Part shown: positions 47,905 to 56,959 of the stretch, piece after piece
Layout: every line of letters starts with the position of its first letter
How positions within the stretch are numbered: position 1 is the stretch's first letter
Assembly: GCF_000237325.1 (NCBI RefSeq)
Contig: NC_017542.1
Location: 5,264,501 to 5,328,500, forward strand
Source of the DNA: Paenibacillus polymyxa M1
GTDB taxonomy: Bacteria > Bacillota > Bacilli > Paenibacillales > Paenibacillaceae
Direction of reading: 5' to 3'
Length of the DNA stretch: 64,000 nt
Program-made: the position numbers and the translations under genes
The notes under the pieces: model-generated
The model's input: only the letters and a program-made list of their open reading frames with translations
Told to the model about the DNA's origin: nothing
Databases searched by the model: none

Positions 47905-48677
47905 TACGAATCCCACACTTTCCACGGAGCTTCTTTCTTTCCCCACATCTCCTCGAGCTTTACTTTATCTCTTAATGTATCCATAGGTTGCCAGAAACCA
48001 GGATGTTTAAATGCCGATAACTGATTACCTTGGGCGAGCTTCTCTAACGGTCCTGCCTCCCAAATCACGCTATCATCCTTAATAAGACTGAATACTTCTG
48101 GTTCCAAGACAAAGTATCCTCCATTTATCCAGCTTCCGTCACCTTGTGGTTTTTCCTCGAAACTAGTTATTCTATTTTCCAATATATCTAATGCTCCAAA
48201 TCGTCCTGGAGGTTGTACACCCGTTAGAGTAGCTTGTGTTCCTGATCTACGGTGGAAATTAATAAGTTCAGTAATATTGACATTAGAGACCCCATCTCCG
48301 TAAGTAAAACAAAAGGTTTCATTGCCTATATATTTTTGTATCCTTTTAAGGCGTCCACCCGTCATTGTTTCAAGTCCGGTATCTACTAATGTTACTCTCC
48401 ATGGCTCACTATTATTATTGTGAATCTCCATGTTGTTACCTCTCATGTCAAAAGTGACATCAGACATGTGCAAGTAGTAATTGGCGAAATACTCCTTAAT
48501 CAGATATCCTTTGTAGCCAAGACAAATAACAAAATCATTGATCCCGTAATAGGAATAGATTTTCATAATATGCCAAAGGATCGGGTGGCCGCCAATCTCA
48601 ATCATAGGTTTTGGCTTTAAATGAGTCTCCTCACTGATTCTGGTTCCATATCCTCCTGCTAGAATAACCGCCTTCAT
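47904..48677 (-). CDS. rfbF: Glucose-1-phosphate cytidylyltransferase
   Basis: A 257-residue nucleotidyltransferase that makes CDP-glucose. It starts MKAVILAGGYGTRISEET and has KPKPMIEIGGHPILWHI and YGDGVSNV, all typical of RfbF. The ATG at 48677 has an AGGAT-type ribosome site; a four-residue-longer frame exists. It opens the CDP-sugar branch and is followed at once by rfbG. Confidence 0.93.
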   Translation of the reverse strand: MKAVILAGGYGTRISEETHLKPKPMIEIGGHPILWHIMKIYSYYGINDFVICLGYKGYLIKEYFANYYLHMSDVTFDMRGNNMEIHNNNSEPWRVTLVDTGLETMTGGRLKRIQKYIGNETFCFTYGDGVSNVNITELINFHRRSGTQATLTGVQPPGRFGALDILENRITSFEEKPQGDGSWINGGYFVLEPEVFSLIKDDSVIWEAGPLEKLAQGNQLSAFKHPGFWQPMDTLRDKVKLEEMWGKKEAPWKVWDS

Positions 48678-48730
48678 CCTAGTCCACATCCTATCTTGTT
48701 GAGAAAATAAATTGATTTGTAGAACTATGC

Positions 48731-51559
48731 TTACCAGCCGGTAATCTTCCTAAATATATTTGCCGCCCCGTATACATCCGTAACATTAAAATCACTCAGG
48801 TCTAAGGTTAGCCCTCCATTGTATGTGAACCCTTTTTGAAACTTCATTGGCGTTTTTCCCGATCTTCCAAAACCAGATTTCTCAATATAATTCTTTACAA
48901 ACCATTCTTTAAGTCCCTGATCATCTTCTAAGCTGGAGTAAATGATTTGTAGATGTTTTTGAAAATCCTTATCGGTAACATCAAGACTTTCAACACAAAT
49001 TTGTATCATCTTTTGTCTGTTCAAAATGTAATCTGCACTAAAATCCCCTAATAACTGTTTTACGTTTAGAAAAGATTCAGCAATAGGAGCTACAACGTTA
49101 GGTATATCAGGCACAATTTTAAAGCGGGTAGCTCCCAGTTTATTGTTTAGCTTATTAAAATCCTTCTGAATACCCTTGGATTCTTTATCTTTATTCCCAT
49201 GTAGCACTGCAATTCCATTACTTTTACCAGAAGCGCCTCCTATGCTCATAGGGACGTCTACTGCAATGAAATGCTCCTGTATACATGCCAAAGCGAATCC
49301 TGAATAGACATCTGGAATAGTTCCTGCAAATACTGTCCCCGTGATTGTTTTTAGTTTATCAATCAAATCGCGATGAACCACCGCGTTACAGTACAGCATA
49401 GGTAAAGAATTATACGGGATATTAAAATCCACAACATTGTTAATTATATCTTTGCTCTTAATTACCGTTCGATTAATGCTTCCTGTTATAGTCTTAGGAA
49501 TATTAAAATAATTTTCAACACCACCAAGTTTTACATCAGGCCAGCCATAGAAGACGTAGTCCCACTTCAATATTTTCGTATCCAGGGTGTCTAAGAGAAT
49601 ATCTAAGGTACTAAGTGCATGAAGTAGTAAACCATCATCTGAACCCAGTACAATAATGTACTCTCCTTTTGCCTTTGAGATAGCAAAATTAAAATTTTCT
49701 GTCATTGCTAACTCTTGTTCGGTCCGAAAATATTTAATTTTATCATTATTGATACTGGCAACCAAATTACAAGTTGAGTCATTACTACTGTTGTCGCTTA
49801 CCACGATTTCATAATTGTCAAATTCCTGATCAAGACAGGTTTTGAGGGTATATTCTAAAGTCATGTGATTATTTCTGGTTGGAATAACAATACTAAATTT
49901 TAGATGTTCCTGGGACATTGTAACCTTTTTGGCGTACTTTCTACTCTCTATAATTCGTCCTTCTTCTATTAAGGAATTCGCCATATTATGATAAAGTGTC
50001 GGACTGCTGTTTAAAATATTGTTATTATGATTCAGAAGTTTATCGTATATCATAATAGATTGATTGTAGTACCCATTCTCATAATAGTAATTACCGAGAA
50101 TATAGTTATACTCGAATAAGTCCCCTTTTTCCAACTCACTTATCATATTTCTAAGTTCCCTAAACCACTTTGCAATATGAAGTAGCCTGCTCTTAAGAAG
50201 GTTACTCCGATCATTCCGGATCAAAAACTCTATTTCTGCTTTATCAATTTCTGTAAGTTTAGAATCATTTATAATCGTTTCTGCACATTCATTAATGCGA
50301 TTTGCTTCTACTGAAGCAAAAATATAGTTTTTGAGAGTAGAAGCCGTCTGCAGTTCATCGTAAGCACGTTTGGCTAATCCGTAAAACTTGTCTGTCTCTG
50401 TCCCAGCAAATGTAAGCGCGTATAAAGATGATAGGGTAGGGTTTGGCTTATTCTTCAATAGCCCTTCATATCTCTCTCGAATTATTCCAATTTCAAGATT
50501 ATCTGCATGCCCATTAATCATCGACAATAACTCTTTACTTTTAGAACTCCATGAATTCAGACTAAGAGCTTTACCTGAGAATATATTATTTTCACGATCG
50601 TTCTCAGAGTTGTCGCCATTTTCAATTAAATAAACATTTTTATAAATCCCAAGTCTATTAACCAAGAATGATCCAGCATCGTTGGTCGTTATAATATTGG
50701 ATTTCTCCAAGAGAACCGCATGATCTTCAATATTATTTTTTTTCTTTATATATAGAGTTTCCAACTCTTCTTCATCAGGACAATCATAAATAATTTTGAA
50801 GCTGCCCGTAAGTTTATTTAAAACTGTTGCGTGTGCTGGTAAACAACAAATAATTACTATTTCCTCATCGGATAGATCAATTAAACCTTGAATCATATCC
50901 AGATAGTTATCTGAGAGAAATCCGCCATTATGATAGACGGAAATAGGAATATGAACATTCAAAAAACCCAATCGACGCATATTATGTTGACTGTATTTCA
51001 TCATTTCACTGTTTTCCAAGGTTGGTCTCTCTATAGAGACATCAATAAGCGGTTGAATATACTCCACTTGGAATGCTAATCTCGATAGGGATTGAGCAAT
51101 CAACTGGGGCCTGTTCATAACCTCACTCCACTCTCGAGAGCCTAAAACGATGAATTTCTTTTCCGTTGTGTCATCCATCATTTTCAACTTCTTTATGGTA
51201 CTTTTTATACTACTAATCTGTTGGAAATCATCAGTTATTTTCATGACCATCCAATAAAGATTAATTGCTGTACGAAACTCCCCCCTAACCTCGTAAAGAT
51301 AACCTAGGTTGTATAAAATATCTTTGTTTTTATTATCTAAATCTACACCCTTCCATAGTAAATCCTCCGCTTCGTCATATTTCCCCTCTATAAATAGAAT
51401 AATGGCTTTCATGCTCCATATATCAGCATCATAAGGGGCAAGGGTTTCAAATTGACGTATAAGATCTTTTGATTGTTCGATTTCTCCGTTGTTTATTAAT
51501 AATTCTATATTCTCTTTAAATATTTTTTTTTGTTGCTCCATCTCTTTATTATTCGACAT
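48731..51559 (-). CDS. Large TPR glycosyltransferase with two transferase regions
   Basis: A 942-residue cytosolic protein. TPR-like helices (about 1-120) come first. A GT-B-like region (about 135-350) contains FIVLGSREWSEV and YDCPDEEELETLY, resembling teichuronic-type GT4 proteins. More helical repeats follow (about 380-550). A GT2 domain begins FSIVIPTRNN (about 560), with VSDNSSND and the metal-binding GSDDG. The start at 51559 has TGGAGAT upstream; the longer frame overlaps the previous gene. Placement in the hag-flaG gap suggests transfer of sugars to flagellin, the TPR part binding the protein. The acceptor is inferred from context. Confidence 0.75.
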   Translation of the reverse strand: MSNNKEMEQQKKIFKENIELLINNGEIEQSKDLIRQFETLAPYDADIWSMKAIILFIEGKYDEAEDLLWKGVDLDNKNKDILYNLGYLYEVRGEFRTAINLYWMVMKITDDFQQISSIKSTIKKLKMMDDTTEKKFIVLGSREWSEVMNRPQLIAQSLSRLAFQVEYIQPLIDVSIERPTLENSEMMKYSQHNMRRLGFLNVHIPISVYHNGGFLSDNYLDMIQGLIDLSDEEIVIICCLPAHATVLNKLTGSFKIIYDCPDEEELETLYIKKKNNIEDHAVLLEKSNIITTNDAGSFLVNRLGIYKNVYLIENGDNSENDRENNIFSGKALSLNSWSSKSKELLSMINGHADNLEIGIIRERYEGLLKNKPNPTLSSLYALTFAGTETDKFYGLAKRAYDELQTASTLKNYIFASVEANRINECAETIINDSKLTEIDKAEIEFLIRNDRSNLLKSRLLHIAKWFRELRNMISELEKGDLFEYNYILGNYYYENGYYNQSIMIYDKLLNHNNNILNSSPTLYHNMANSLIEEGRIIESRKYAKKVTMSQEHLKFSIVIPTRNNHMTLEYTLKTCLDQEFDNYEIVVSDNSSNDSTCNLVASINNDKIKYFRTEQELAMTENFNFAISKAKGEYIIVLGSDDGLLLHALSTLDILLDTLDTKILKWDYVFYGWPDVKLGGVENYFNIPKTITGSINRTVIKSKDIINNVVDFNIPYNSLPMLYCNAVVHRDLIDKLKTITGTVFAGTIPDVYSGFALACIQEHFIAVDVPMSIGGASGKSNGIAVLHGNKDKESKGIQKDFNKLNNKLGATRFKIVPDIPNVVAPIAESFLNVKQLLGDFSADYILNRQKMIQICVESLDVTDKDFQKHLQIIYSSLEDDQGLKEWFVKNYIEKSGFGRSGKTPMKFQKGFTYNGGLTLDLSDFNVTDVYGAANIFRKITGW

Positions 51560-51591
51560 AAATTCATCTCCATCGGATCTTAATACTTGCC

Positions 51592-53481
51592 TTATACCAT
51601 TGAAAATCCCTTGACCCAAGTAGCTAGAGGGAATTTACGCTTTATCTCTTCCTTTATCACACGCATACCCTGTACATTCTCACTGACTTCATACAGGTCA
51701 TAGCACCTTTCATATGATGAGTAATCAGGCTTTATCTCCAGCAACTTGTTATAAAATAGTTGGGCATCTTGCAAATAACCCGATTTCAGGCAAATATCTC
51801 CTAGCAGACTAACTAAAGAAGAACTATTAGGTTTCTTTTCAAAACACTTCACAAGAATATCAATTGCCACCTCATGAAAACCGTAAGATGTCAAAACCTC
51901 GCCTAATTTTTGTTTTATTCTGTCACTTTCGCTTGTTATTAACACCAAGGAAATACTCTCAAATATCTCAAACTCCTGTAAAACTATCAGATGAGAGATT
52001 ACTTTTAGTATCATCCCCTCCAAATTAGTAGTCATTGACAGTTTGGTTAAATTTCCACCAAAAAGTATACTCTTGAACATTTTTCTTTCATTAACACTTA
52101 AATTTAAGATCATTTGAGCAGAATTATACAATCCTTCGTCCTGAAGAATAATTGCAAGAAGAACCACGTCCAATGCATTTTCTTGATCAAGAGGAACTTT
52201 ACCCCAGTATTGTTTAGACTCCTCATATTTTTTATCAAATAGGAGGGCAACCGCTTTGATTTTAGCTTCAACAGTCAAATTATAAGTAATTAAATATTCA
52301 TTAAGTAGGGGGTGTCGTAATGAGTACATAGATTCCATAAGCCATCGTAACTCTTCAACATTCGATACATTGTATATATCATTTATATTGAATTTCACAT
52401 CGTTGAAAGGAATATTACTTTTCAGTATGACATCAAAATAATGATTCAGACCAGGTACAAACAGCTTTTTTTCTTGAATCACTTTAATGATCTCATCATA
52501 ACTTTTTGCCAGCTCACCTTTTTTATAATAAAGCAGGGATAGATAATAGTGAGCACCGTAACCCCCAGCTCCCTCAGTTACAGTTATTCCCTTATCACCC
52601 ATTATTAAACATTTCCGAAATGCAAGCTCAGCATCTTTTAAATAATCAGCTTCGAAATAAATTTTACCTTGTGCATAACGCAAATCCACTGTATTTGGAA
52701 ATATCTCAACTGCATCTTCTAAAACTCTCAAACCTTCCTCATGTTTGCCCAAATAACTCAGGCATGTTGCTATTTTAGTTAAAAGTTCTGGAGCATAAGA
52801 TTTATCCTTACTGAGTGGGTATGATCTTTGATAGAACTCTATCGCCTTTTTATAGTTACCCAGGGAGTAGTATACGTTTCCTGTGTTAAACAAATTGTAG
52901 CCATTTGGATTTTCAGCGACTTCTCTTAACATAATAGGCAGGTTTCTGGATAGCTTATCTTTTTCCGCCACAGTTTCATTCATATAACCAGTATGGAGAA
53001 TAACAAACTCTGCCATTTCAGTTGAATACTCATAATTCTCGTTCATAGTATCTAGATGCTCGTGTAGACGATTTTTATATTTTAACTGTGGTTTATTTAC
53101 AAACAATCGAATTGCAGTATGTGTATGCGCCCAACCAAAAGATAGCAAATTTCTGATTCTTGTTAAGTAATAATCATTACCTGACTCGACAACTTTTTTT
53201 AAGTCCGCATCCGACTCCAAGTACTCATCTGCATCCAGAACAAGAATATAATCAGATTTAGCATATTCTAAGGAATGATTACGGGCTGCTGCGAAATCAT
53301 CGTCCCACTGATAGGAATATACTTTCTCTGTATATTTCCTTGCCATTTCCATCGTTGAATCTGTTGAGCCAGTATCTAATATAATGATTTCATCGACTTT
53401 GTTTACAACACTACTTAAACATCTATCTAATACTTTCTCTTCATTTTTGACGATCATGCACAAAGAAATAGTTTTGTTCAT
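51592..53481 (-). CDS. TPR glycosyltransferase (GT2, N-terminal)
   Basis: A 629-residue protein. An N-terminal GT2 domain (about 1-220) contains LCMIVKNEEKVLDRCL, ILDTGSTDST and the metal-binding LDADEYL. About 400 residues of TPR-like helices follow (for example YSLGNYKKAIEFYQRSYPL). Such GT2-TPR proteins are common beside flagellin genes in Firmicutes and are thought to modify it. AAAAGGAG precedes the ATG by about seven bases. It is the first gene of the sugar cluster, behind a sigma-D-like promoter and after the hag terminator. Confidence 0.83.
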   Translation of the reverse strand: MNKTISLCMIVKNEEKVLDRCLSSVVNKVDEIIILDTGSTDSTMEMARKYTEKVYSYQWDDDFAAARNHSLEYAKSDYILVLDADEYLESDADLKKVVESGNDYYLTRIRNLLSFGWAHTHTAIRLFVNKPQLKYKNRLHEHLDTMNENYEYSTEMAEFVILHTGYMNETVAEKDKLSRNLPIMLREVAENPNGYNLFNTGNVYYSLGNYKKAIEFYQRSYPLSKDKSYAPELLTKIATCLSYLGKHEEGLRVLEDAVEIFPNTVDLRYAQGKIYFEADYLKDAELAFRKCLIMGDKGITVTEGAGGYGAHYYLSLLYYKKGELAKSYDEIIKVIQEKKLFVPGLNHYFDVILKSNIPFNDVKFNINDIYNVSNVEELRWLMESMYSLRHPLLNEYLITYNLTVEAKIKAVALLFDKKYEESKQYWGKVPLDQENALDVVLLAIILQDEGLYNSAQMILNLSVNERKMFKSILFGGNLTKLSMTTNLEGMILKVISHLIVLQEFEIFESISLVLITSESDRIKQKLGEVLTSYGFHEVAIDILVKCFEKKPNSSSLVSLLGDICLKSGYLQDAQLFYNKLLEIKPDYSSYERCYDLYEVSENVQGMRVIKEEIKRKFPLATWVKGFSMV

Positions 53482-53519
53482 GGTAAAACTCCTTTTGTAG
53501 TAAGTGCCTTATACAACTT

Positions 53520-53547
53520 TTATCGGCTGTATCTTAAGTATTGATTA
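53520..53547 (-). promoter_or_regulatory. Candidate sigma-D promoter of the glycosylation island
   Basis: On the minus strand TAAT (53544-53547), a 16-base spacer and GCCGATAA (53520-53527). The -10 is a full match to the sigma-D type; the -35 has one mismatch and the spacer is one longer than ideal. It lies about 39 bases before the first glycosyltransferase ATG. Confidence 0.65.
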
Positions 53548-53573
53548 GCTTTAAAAAAAGAGTTTTTGCTAAC

Positions 53574-53607
53574 AAAAAAAGGAATCCCATAATTGGGATT
53601 CCTTTTT
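53574..53607 (-). terminator. Terminator of hag
   Basis: AAAAAAGGAATCCC, four-base loop, GGGATTCCTTTTT: a symmetric hairpin 17 bases after the hag stop, with T-runs on both strands. Confidence 0.92.
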
Positions 53608-53623
53608 AACACTAGGGAAAAAA

Positions 53624-54451
53624 TTAACGAAGCAATTGCAGAACACCTTGAGGCTGTTGATTGGCTTGAGCCAACATAGCTTGAGCAGCTTGTGCAAGAA
53701 TGTTGTTCTTCGTTTGGTTCATCATTTCTTTTGCCATATCTACGTCGCGAATACGGGATTCAGCTGCAGATAGGTTTTCAGAAGAAGTATTCAGGTTGTT
53801 GATTGTGTGCTCCAGACGGTTTTGGTTCGCACCCAGTTTAGCACGCTCACCAGAAACTGTTTCGATTGCAGCGTTAATTGTGGAGATAGCTGCGTCGGCC
53901 GCAGTTTGAGTAGAGATATCGATACCGCTTGTGGCAGATTGTGCAACACCCAAAGTACTGGCATCCATAGAACCAATAGACAAGCTAATGTTTTGACCTG
54001 TGTTAGCACCAATGTGGAATACTACACCGGAAGCAGTACCATCCAACAATTTCTTAGTATTGAACTCAGTAGTGCTGGAGATTCTTGTGATCTCTTTGGA
54101 GAGTTCATCAACTTCTTTTTGAAGAGCGCCGCGGTCTACAGTAGTGTTAGTATCGTTAGCGGATTGAACAGACAATTCGCGCATACGTTGAAGGATACTG
54201 TGAGTTTCGTTCAATGCACCCTCAGCTGTTTGGATCAAGGAGATACCATCTTGAGCATTTTTGGAAGCCATATCCAAACCACGGATTTGACCGCGCATTT
54301 TTTCGGAAATTGCCAAACCAGCAGCATCGTCACCAGCACGGTTGATACGCAGACCGGAAGACAGCTTCTCGATAGCTTTGTTAGTGTTGCCTGTGTTGAC
54401 AGCCAATTGACGGTGAGTGTTCATTGCAGCGATATTGTGATTGATAATCAT
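53624..54451 (-). CDS. hag: Flagellin
   Basis: A 275-residue flagellin. The N-terminus MIINHNIAAMNTHRQL and the C-terminus with IRDVDMAKEMMNQTKNNILAQ and LQLLR form the conserved D0/D1 coiled coils. The central variable part (about 140-205) is short and rich in Ser/Thr/Ala, offering O-glycosylation sites. The start at 54451 has GGGAGGA eight bases upstream; a longer frame is unsupported. A sigma-D promoter, a CsrA hairpin in the leader and the neighbours csrA and fliW show the usual homeostatic control. FliS, coded in the next operon, should bind its C-terminus. Confidence 0.96.
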   Translation of the reverse strand: MIINHNIAAMNTHRQLAVNTGNTNKAIEKLSSGLRINRAGDDAAGLAISEKMRGQIRGLDMASKNAQDGISLIQTAEGALNETHSILQRMRELSVQSANDTNTTVDRGALQKEVDELSKEITRISSTTEFNTKKLLDGTASGVVFHIGANTGQNISLSIGSMDASTLGVAQSATSGIDISTQTAADAAISTINAAIETVSGERAKLGANQNRLEHTINNLNTSSENLSAAESRIRDVDMAKEMMNQTKNNILAQAAQAMLAQANQQPQGVLQLLR

Positions 54452-54480
54452 TTTAAATTTCCTCCCTGAAGGTAAATGTC

Positions 54481-54494
54481 CCACATCCATGTGG
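54481..54494 (-). promoter_or_regulatory. CsrA-binding hairpin in the hag leader
   Basis: CCACATGGATGTGG is a perfect five-pair stem with the GGA of the CsrA consensus (ACARGGAUGU type) in a four-base loop, 30 bases before the hag ATG. A second GGA lies in the GGGAGGA ribosome site, fitting the two-site hag control known in B. subtilis. Confidence 0.8.
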
Positions 54495-54556
54495 TTTATT
54501 GTTGTTACAGCTATCCGTTGAAGTCGGCCGCCCCTCCGCAATAGCTTGTACTATAT

Positions 54557-54582
54557 ATATCGACATTCTCGTCGAACTTTTA
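54557..54582 (-). promoter_or_regulatory. Sigma-D promoter of hag
   Basis: On the minus strand TAAA (54579-54582), a 14-base spacer and GTCGATAT (54557-54564). One mismatch to the sigma-D consensus. Leader about 100 bases, containing the CsrA hairpin. Confidence 0.75.
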
Positions 54583-54602
54583 ATAGCATTTTAGGATTTT
54601 TT

Positions 54603-54842
54603 TTATTTTCCGTTGTTTTTATTTATCATCTTGCGCAAAGCATCCAAATTTAGCTGCGAATAGGCAGCAGATTCACGGTTGGACTCTTGAATGGATAAAT
54701 AGATTTCTTTGCGAAAGATGTCCATCTGTTTGGGTGCTGAAATCCCTATACGGACGGTATCTCCTTCTACTCCGAGCACTGTGACCTCAATGTGATCCTG
54801 AATGATAATAGACTCGCCTTTTTTACGCGAAAGCACCAGCAT
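54603..54842 (-). CDS. csrA: Carbon storage regulator CsrA (translational repressor)
   Basis: A 79-residue RNA-binding protein starting [14 protein letters not shown], with the IGISAPK strand that contacts GGA motifs. In Bacillus it represses hag translation and is antagonised by FliW. GGAAGGTG lies about nine bases before the ATG, and the gene starts two bases after the fliW stop, so the antagonist pair is co-expressed. Confidence 0.96.
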   Translation of the reverse strand: MLVLSRKKGESIIIQDHIEVTVLGVEGDTVRIGISAPKQMDIFRKEIYLSIQESNRESAAYSQLNLDALRKMINKNNGK

Positions 54843-54844
54843 GA

Positions 54845-55297
54845 TTATTCACCTTCCTTTGAACGGATGGTTTCGTCTTCCTTAATAGGTTGCAGTGAAT
54901 GCTTGGTCAGATAAGAAGACTGGTACAAAACAACCTGCTTGGCTTGCCTATTATCGGGATTGAATACCAAGGGTGCCAATAGATTGATCGTTGAGTTTTC
55001 CACCTGCTCCTGTAATGTTAGTATGCTGCGAACGACTAAATTAGATTCAATCTTCAGTTCTTCTGCTTCGCTATCAGGGAGCTCAAACTCATATTCAGGG
55101 TAAAAAATAAAAGGATCCACTACAACAAAAGAGAGTTCTTTTTGCTGAAGGGACTGGAGATAGTAAAAGGGTGCCTCATCTTGATCGAGCAACACAAATT
55201 CAGTCGTCTCCTCAAATCCCGGAATTCCTTTTTCAAAACGATATATTTCTTTGTCATTAACTTCAATGTCACCCCAAATAGATGTGGATATAATCAC
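54845..55297 (-). CDS. fliW: Flagellar assembly factor FliW (CsrA antagonist)
   Basis: A 150-residue protein. [10 protein letters not shown] is the family signature, with a central acidic stretch and a C-terminal [18 protein letters not shown]. FliW binds either flagellin or CsrA, linking flagellin level to its translation. GTG start at 55297 with GGAGGAAT about eight bases upstream. Directly upstream of csrA and hag. Confidence 0.95.
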   Translation of the reverse strand: MIISTSIWGDIEVNDKEIYRFEKGIPGFEETTEFVLLDQDEAPFYYLQSLQQKELSFVVVDPFIFYPEYEFELPDSEAEELKIESNLVVRSILTLQEQVENSTINLLAPLVFNPDNRQAKQVVLYQSSYLTKHSLQPIKEDETIRSKEGE

Positions 55298-55338
55298 TAA
55301 TATTCCTCCAATATTTAATCAGATCTATACGTTTTATT

Positions 55339-55379
55339 AAAAAAAGGCTATAGACGGCTTGAATAACCTCTATAACCTT
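55339..55379 (-). terminator. Terminator-like hairpin between yviE and fliW
   Basis: On the minus strand AGGTTATAGA and CTATAGCCT pair (one mismatch), followed by seven T residues. It could end the flgM-to-yviE transcript, or act as a partial attenuator before fliW-csrA. Confidence 0.6.
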
Positions 55380-55387
55380 AACTTATT

Positions 55388-55957
55388 TTACATCATGACA
55401 TCAATTTCAGGCGGAATATAGGCCACAGATGGATACTGCTGCATATAAATCTCCAGTTTCCCCCGAGTATACTCAATCTCTGGACGATTAACGGTCACAT
55501 GCATTTCCGATACAGCAGGTGTATATGTAATATCAGGTGCATGCGTTTCAACATGAATATCGACATTATCCATAGATGCCGGACCCCTAAATTCAGAAAG
55601 CACATGTGTTTCTGTATCCTCTCCATAAACATTGGCTACAGTATTACCAGGAATGTGAATCGCCGCCATTTGGTTGCCTTGCTCCACTTTATGCGCAATA
55701 GCTTGTAAAAAAATCTGCGGCAATCCGGAATAAATTCGATTATTCATCTCAAGGTAATTGCCACCATTATAGGCAGAGAAGGCCGCACTTTGATCTATGG
55801 TCAGCTGTGGCTGGTACTGGTGAATTTCCAGTTGAGCTCGTCGTGTCTTTAATTCCATATCAGCCGAGGGCTGTCGAATCGAATACTGCCCAGGGTCTGC
55901 GTCAATATGCAGGATAGCCGGAGTTTGCCGGATCTGAAGCATCGGAATAATGGGCAT
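55388..55957 (-). CDS. yviE: YviE/DUF6470 family flagellar-region protein
   Basis: A 189-residue protein with repeated short beta-strand-like motifs (LQIRQTPA, LEIHQYQPQL, VDIHVETHAPDITYTP, LEIYMQQYPSV). It matches the DUF6470 protein found between flgL and fliW in Bacillus. Function unknown. GGAGGGGGAGAG lies just before the ATG. It starts 17 bases after flgL. Confidence 0.82.
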   Translation of the reverse strand: MPIIPMLQIRQTPAILHIDADPGQYSIRQPSADMELKTRRAQLEIHQYQPQLTIDQSAAFSAYNGGNYLEMNNRIYSGLPQIFLQAIAHKVEQGNQMAAIHIPGNTVANVYGEDTETHVLSEFRGPASMDNVDIHVETHAPDITYTPAVSEMHVTVNRPEIEYTRGKLEIYMQQYPSVAYIPPEIDVMM

Positions 55958-55974
55958 CTCTCCCCCTCCTTAGA

Positions 55975-56895
55975 CTACCTTAAGAAATCAACTAATGATG
56001 CGGATATGATCTTCGCTCCCGCTGACAAAGAAGCATTGTAAATATTCTCTTGAATCTTGGAATTCATTAAAAGCTCAGCATAATCCGCATCTTCCGTTTT
56101 AGATTGCAAGTCCGTTAAGTTTACTTCCAAATCACTCAAGCGGTTCTGCATCAGCTCAACACGATTAGATTTAGCACCCATTTCTGACTGAACTTTCAGC
56201 ATTTTATCCATACGTGAATCAATATTAGCAAGTTGATCCCCACTTGTTTTAATATCACCGCTTGCCAGAGATGAAGAGAGCTGATTAAAAATAGTAAACA
56301 AATTGTCGGCATCCGCACTCGTTCCTACGACTTCATTGCCAGTAACATTAATGGGTAAAGCTACATTTTCCCCTACTATAAAATTAACATTGCCTGTATC
56401 CGTAGCAATGGATGCTGCTCCAGACGTATCATGCGTATTATCAGCGTTCAAAGGAAGGTCATAAGGTTTTTTGTCATAGGTTTGCCCATTAAATATATAT
56501 TTACCGTTCAATTGGCTGTTTACAACATCAATCATTTGTTCCTTAAGCTGACCAATTTCTTTGTTAATGCTGTCCAACGCAGATTGTGGATTAGTCCCCG
56601 TAGAGGCCTGTACTGTAAGTTCACGTACTCTTTGCATAATTTGGCCAGCCTGATCCATGACCGTATCATTAAAGTCAAGCCAAGACACTGCACTATCCAC
56701 ATTCCGTTGGTATTGTTCATTTGAAGACAGTTCAGATCGGTACCTTAAGGAATACGTAATGCCCACAGGATCATCAGAGGGTTTGTTCAACTTACGTCCA
56801 GTCGACATCTGGTTCTGCGTATTATTCATACGCTCAGAATTTCGATTTAAATTAAGCAAAAGCTGTGAGCTTAGCATATTGTTAGTAACGCGCAT
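55975..56895 (-). CDS. flgL: Flagellar hook-filament junction protein FlgL
   Basis: A 306-residue flagellin-like protein that joins FlgK to the filament. The N-terminus MRVTNNMLSSQLLLNLNRN and the C-terminal helix with ENIYNASLSAGAKI are typical. GGAGGG lies about eight bases before the ATG. It follows flgK by 64 bases. Confidence 0.94.
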   Translation of the reverse strand: MRVTNNMLSSQLLLNLNRNSERMNNTQNQMSTGRKLNKPSDDPVGITYSLRYRSELSSNEQYQRNVDSAVSWLDFNDTVMDQAGQIMQRVRELTVQASTGTNPQSALDSINKEIGQLKEQMIDVVNSQLNGKYIFNGQTYDKKPYDLPLNADNTHDTSGAASIATDTGNVNFIVGENVALPINVTGNEVVGTSADADNLFTIFNQLSSSLASGDIKTSGDQLANIDSRMDKMLKVQSEMGAKSNRVELMQNRLSDLEVNLTDLQSKTEDADYAELLMNSKIQENIYNASLSAGAKIISASLVDFLR

Positions 56896-56959
56896 AGTTA
56901 TATCCCTCCGTAATTAAATATCCAGCTGTATATAAACATCAGATATTTAATCCCAATTC

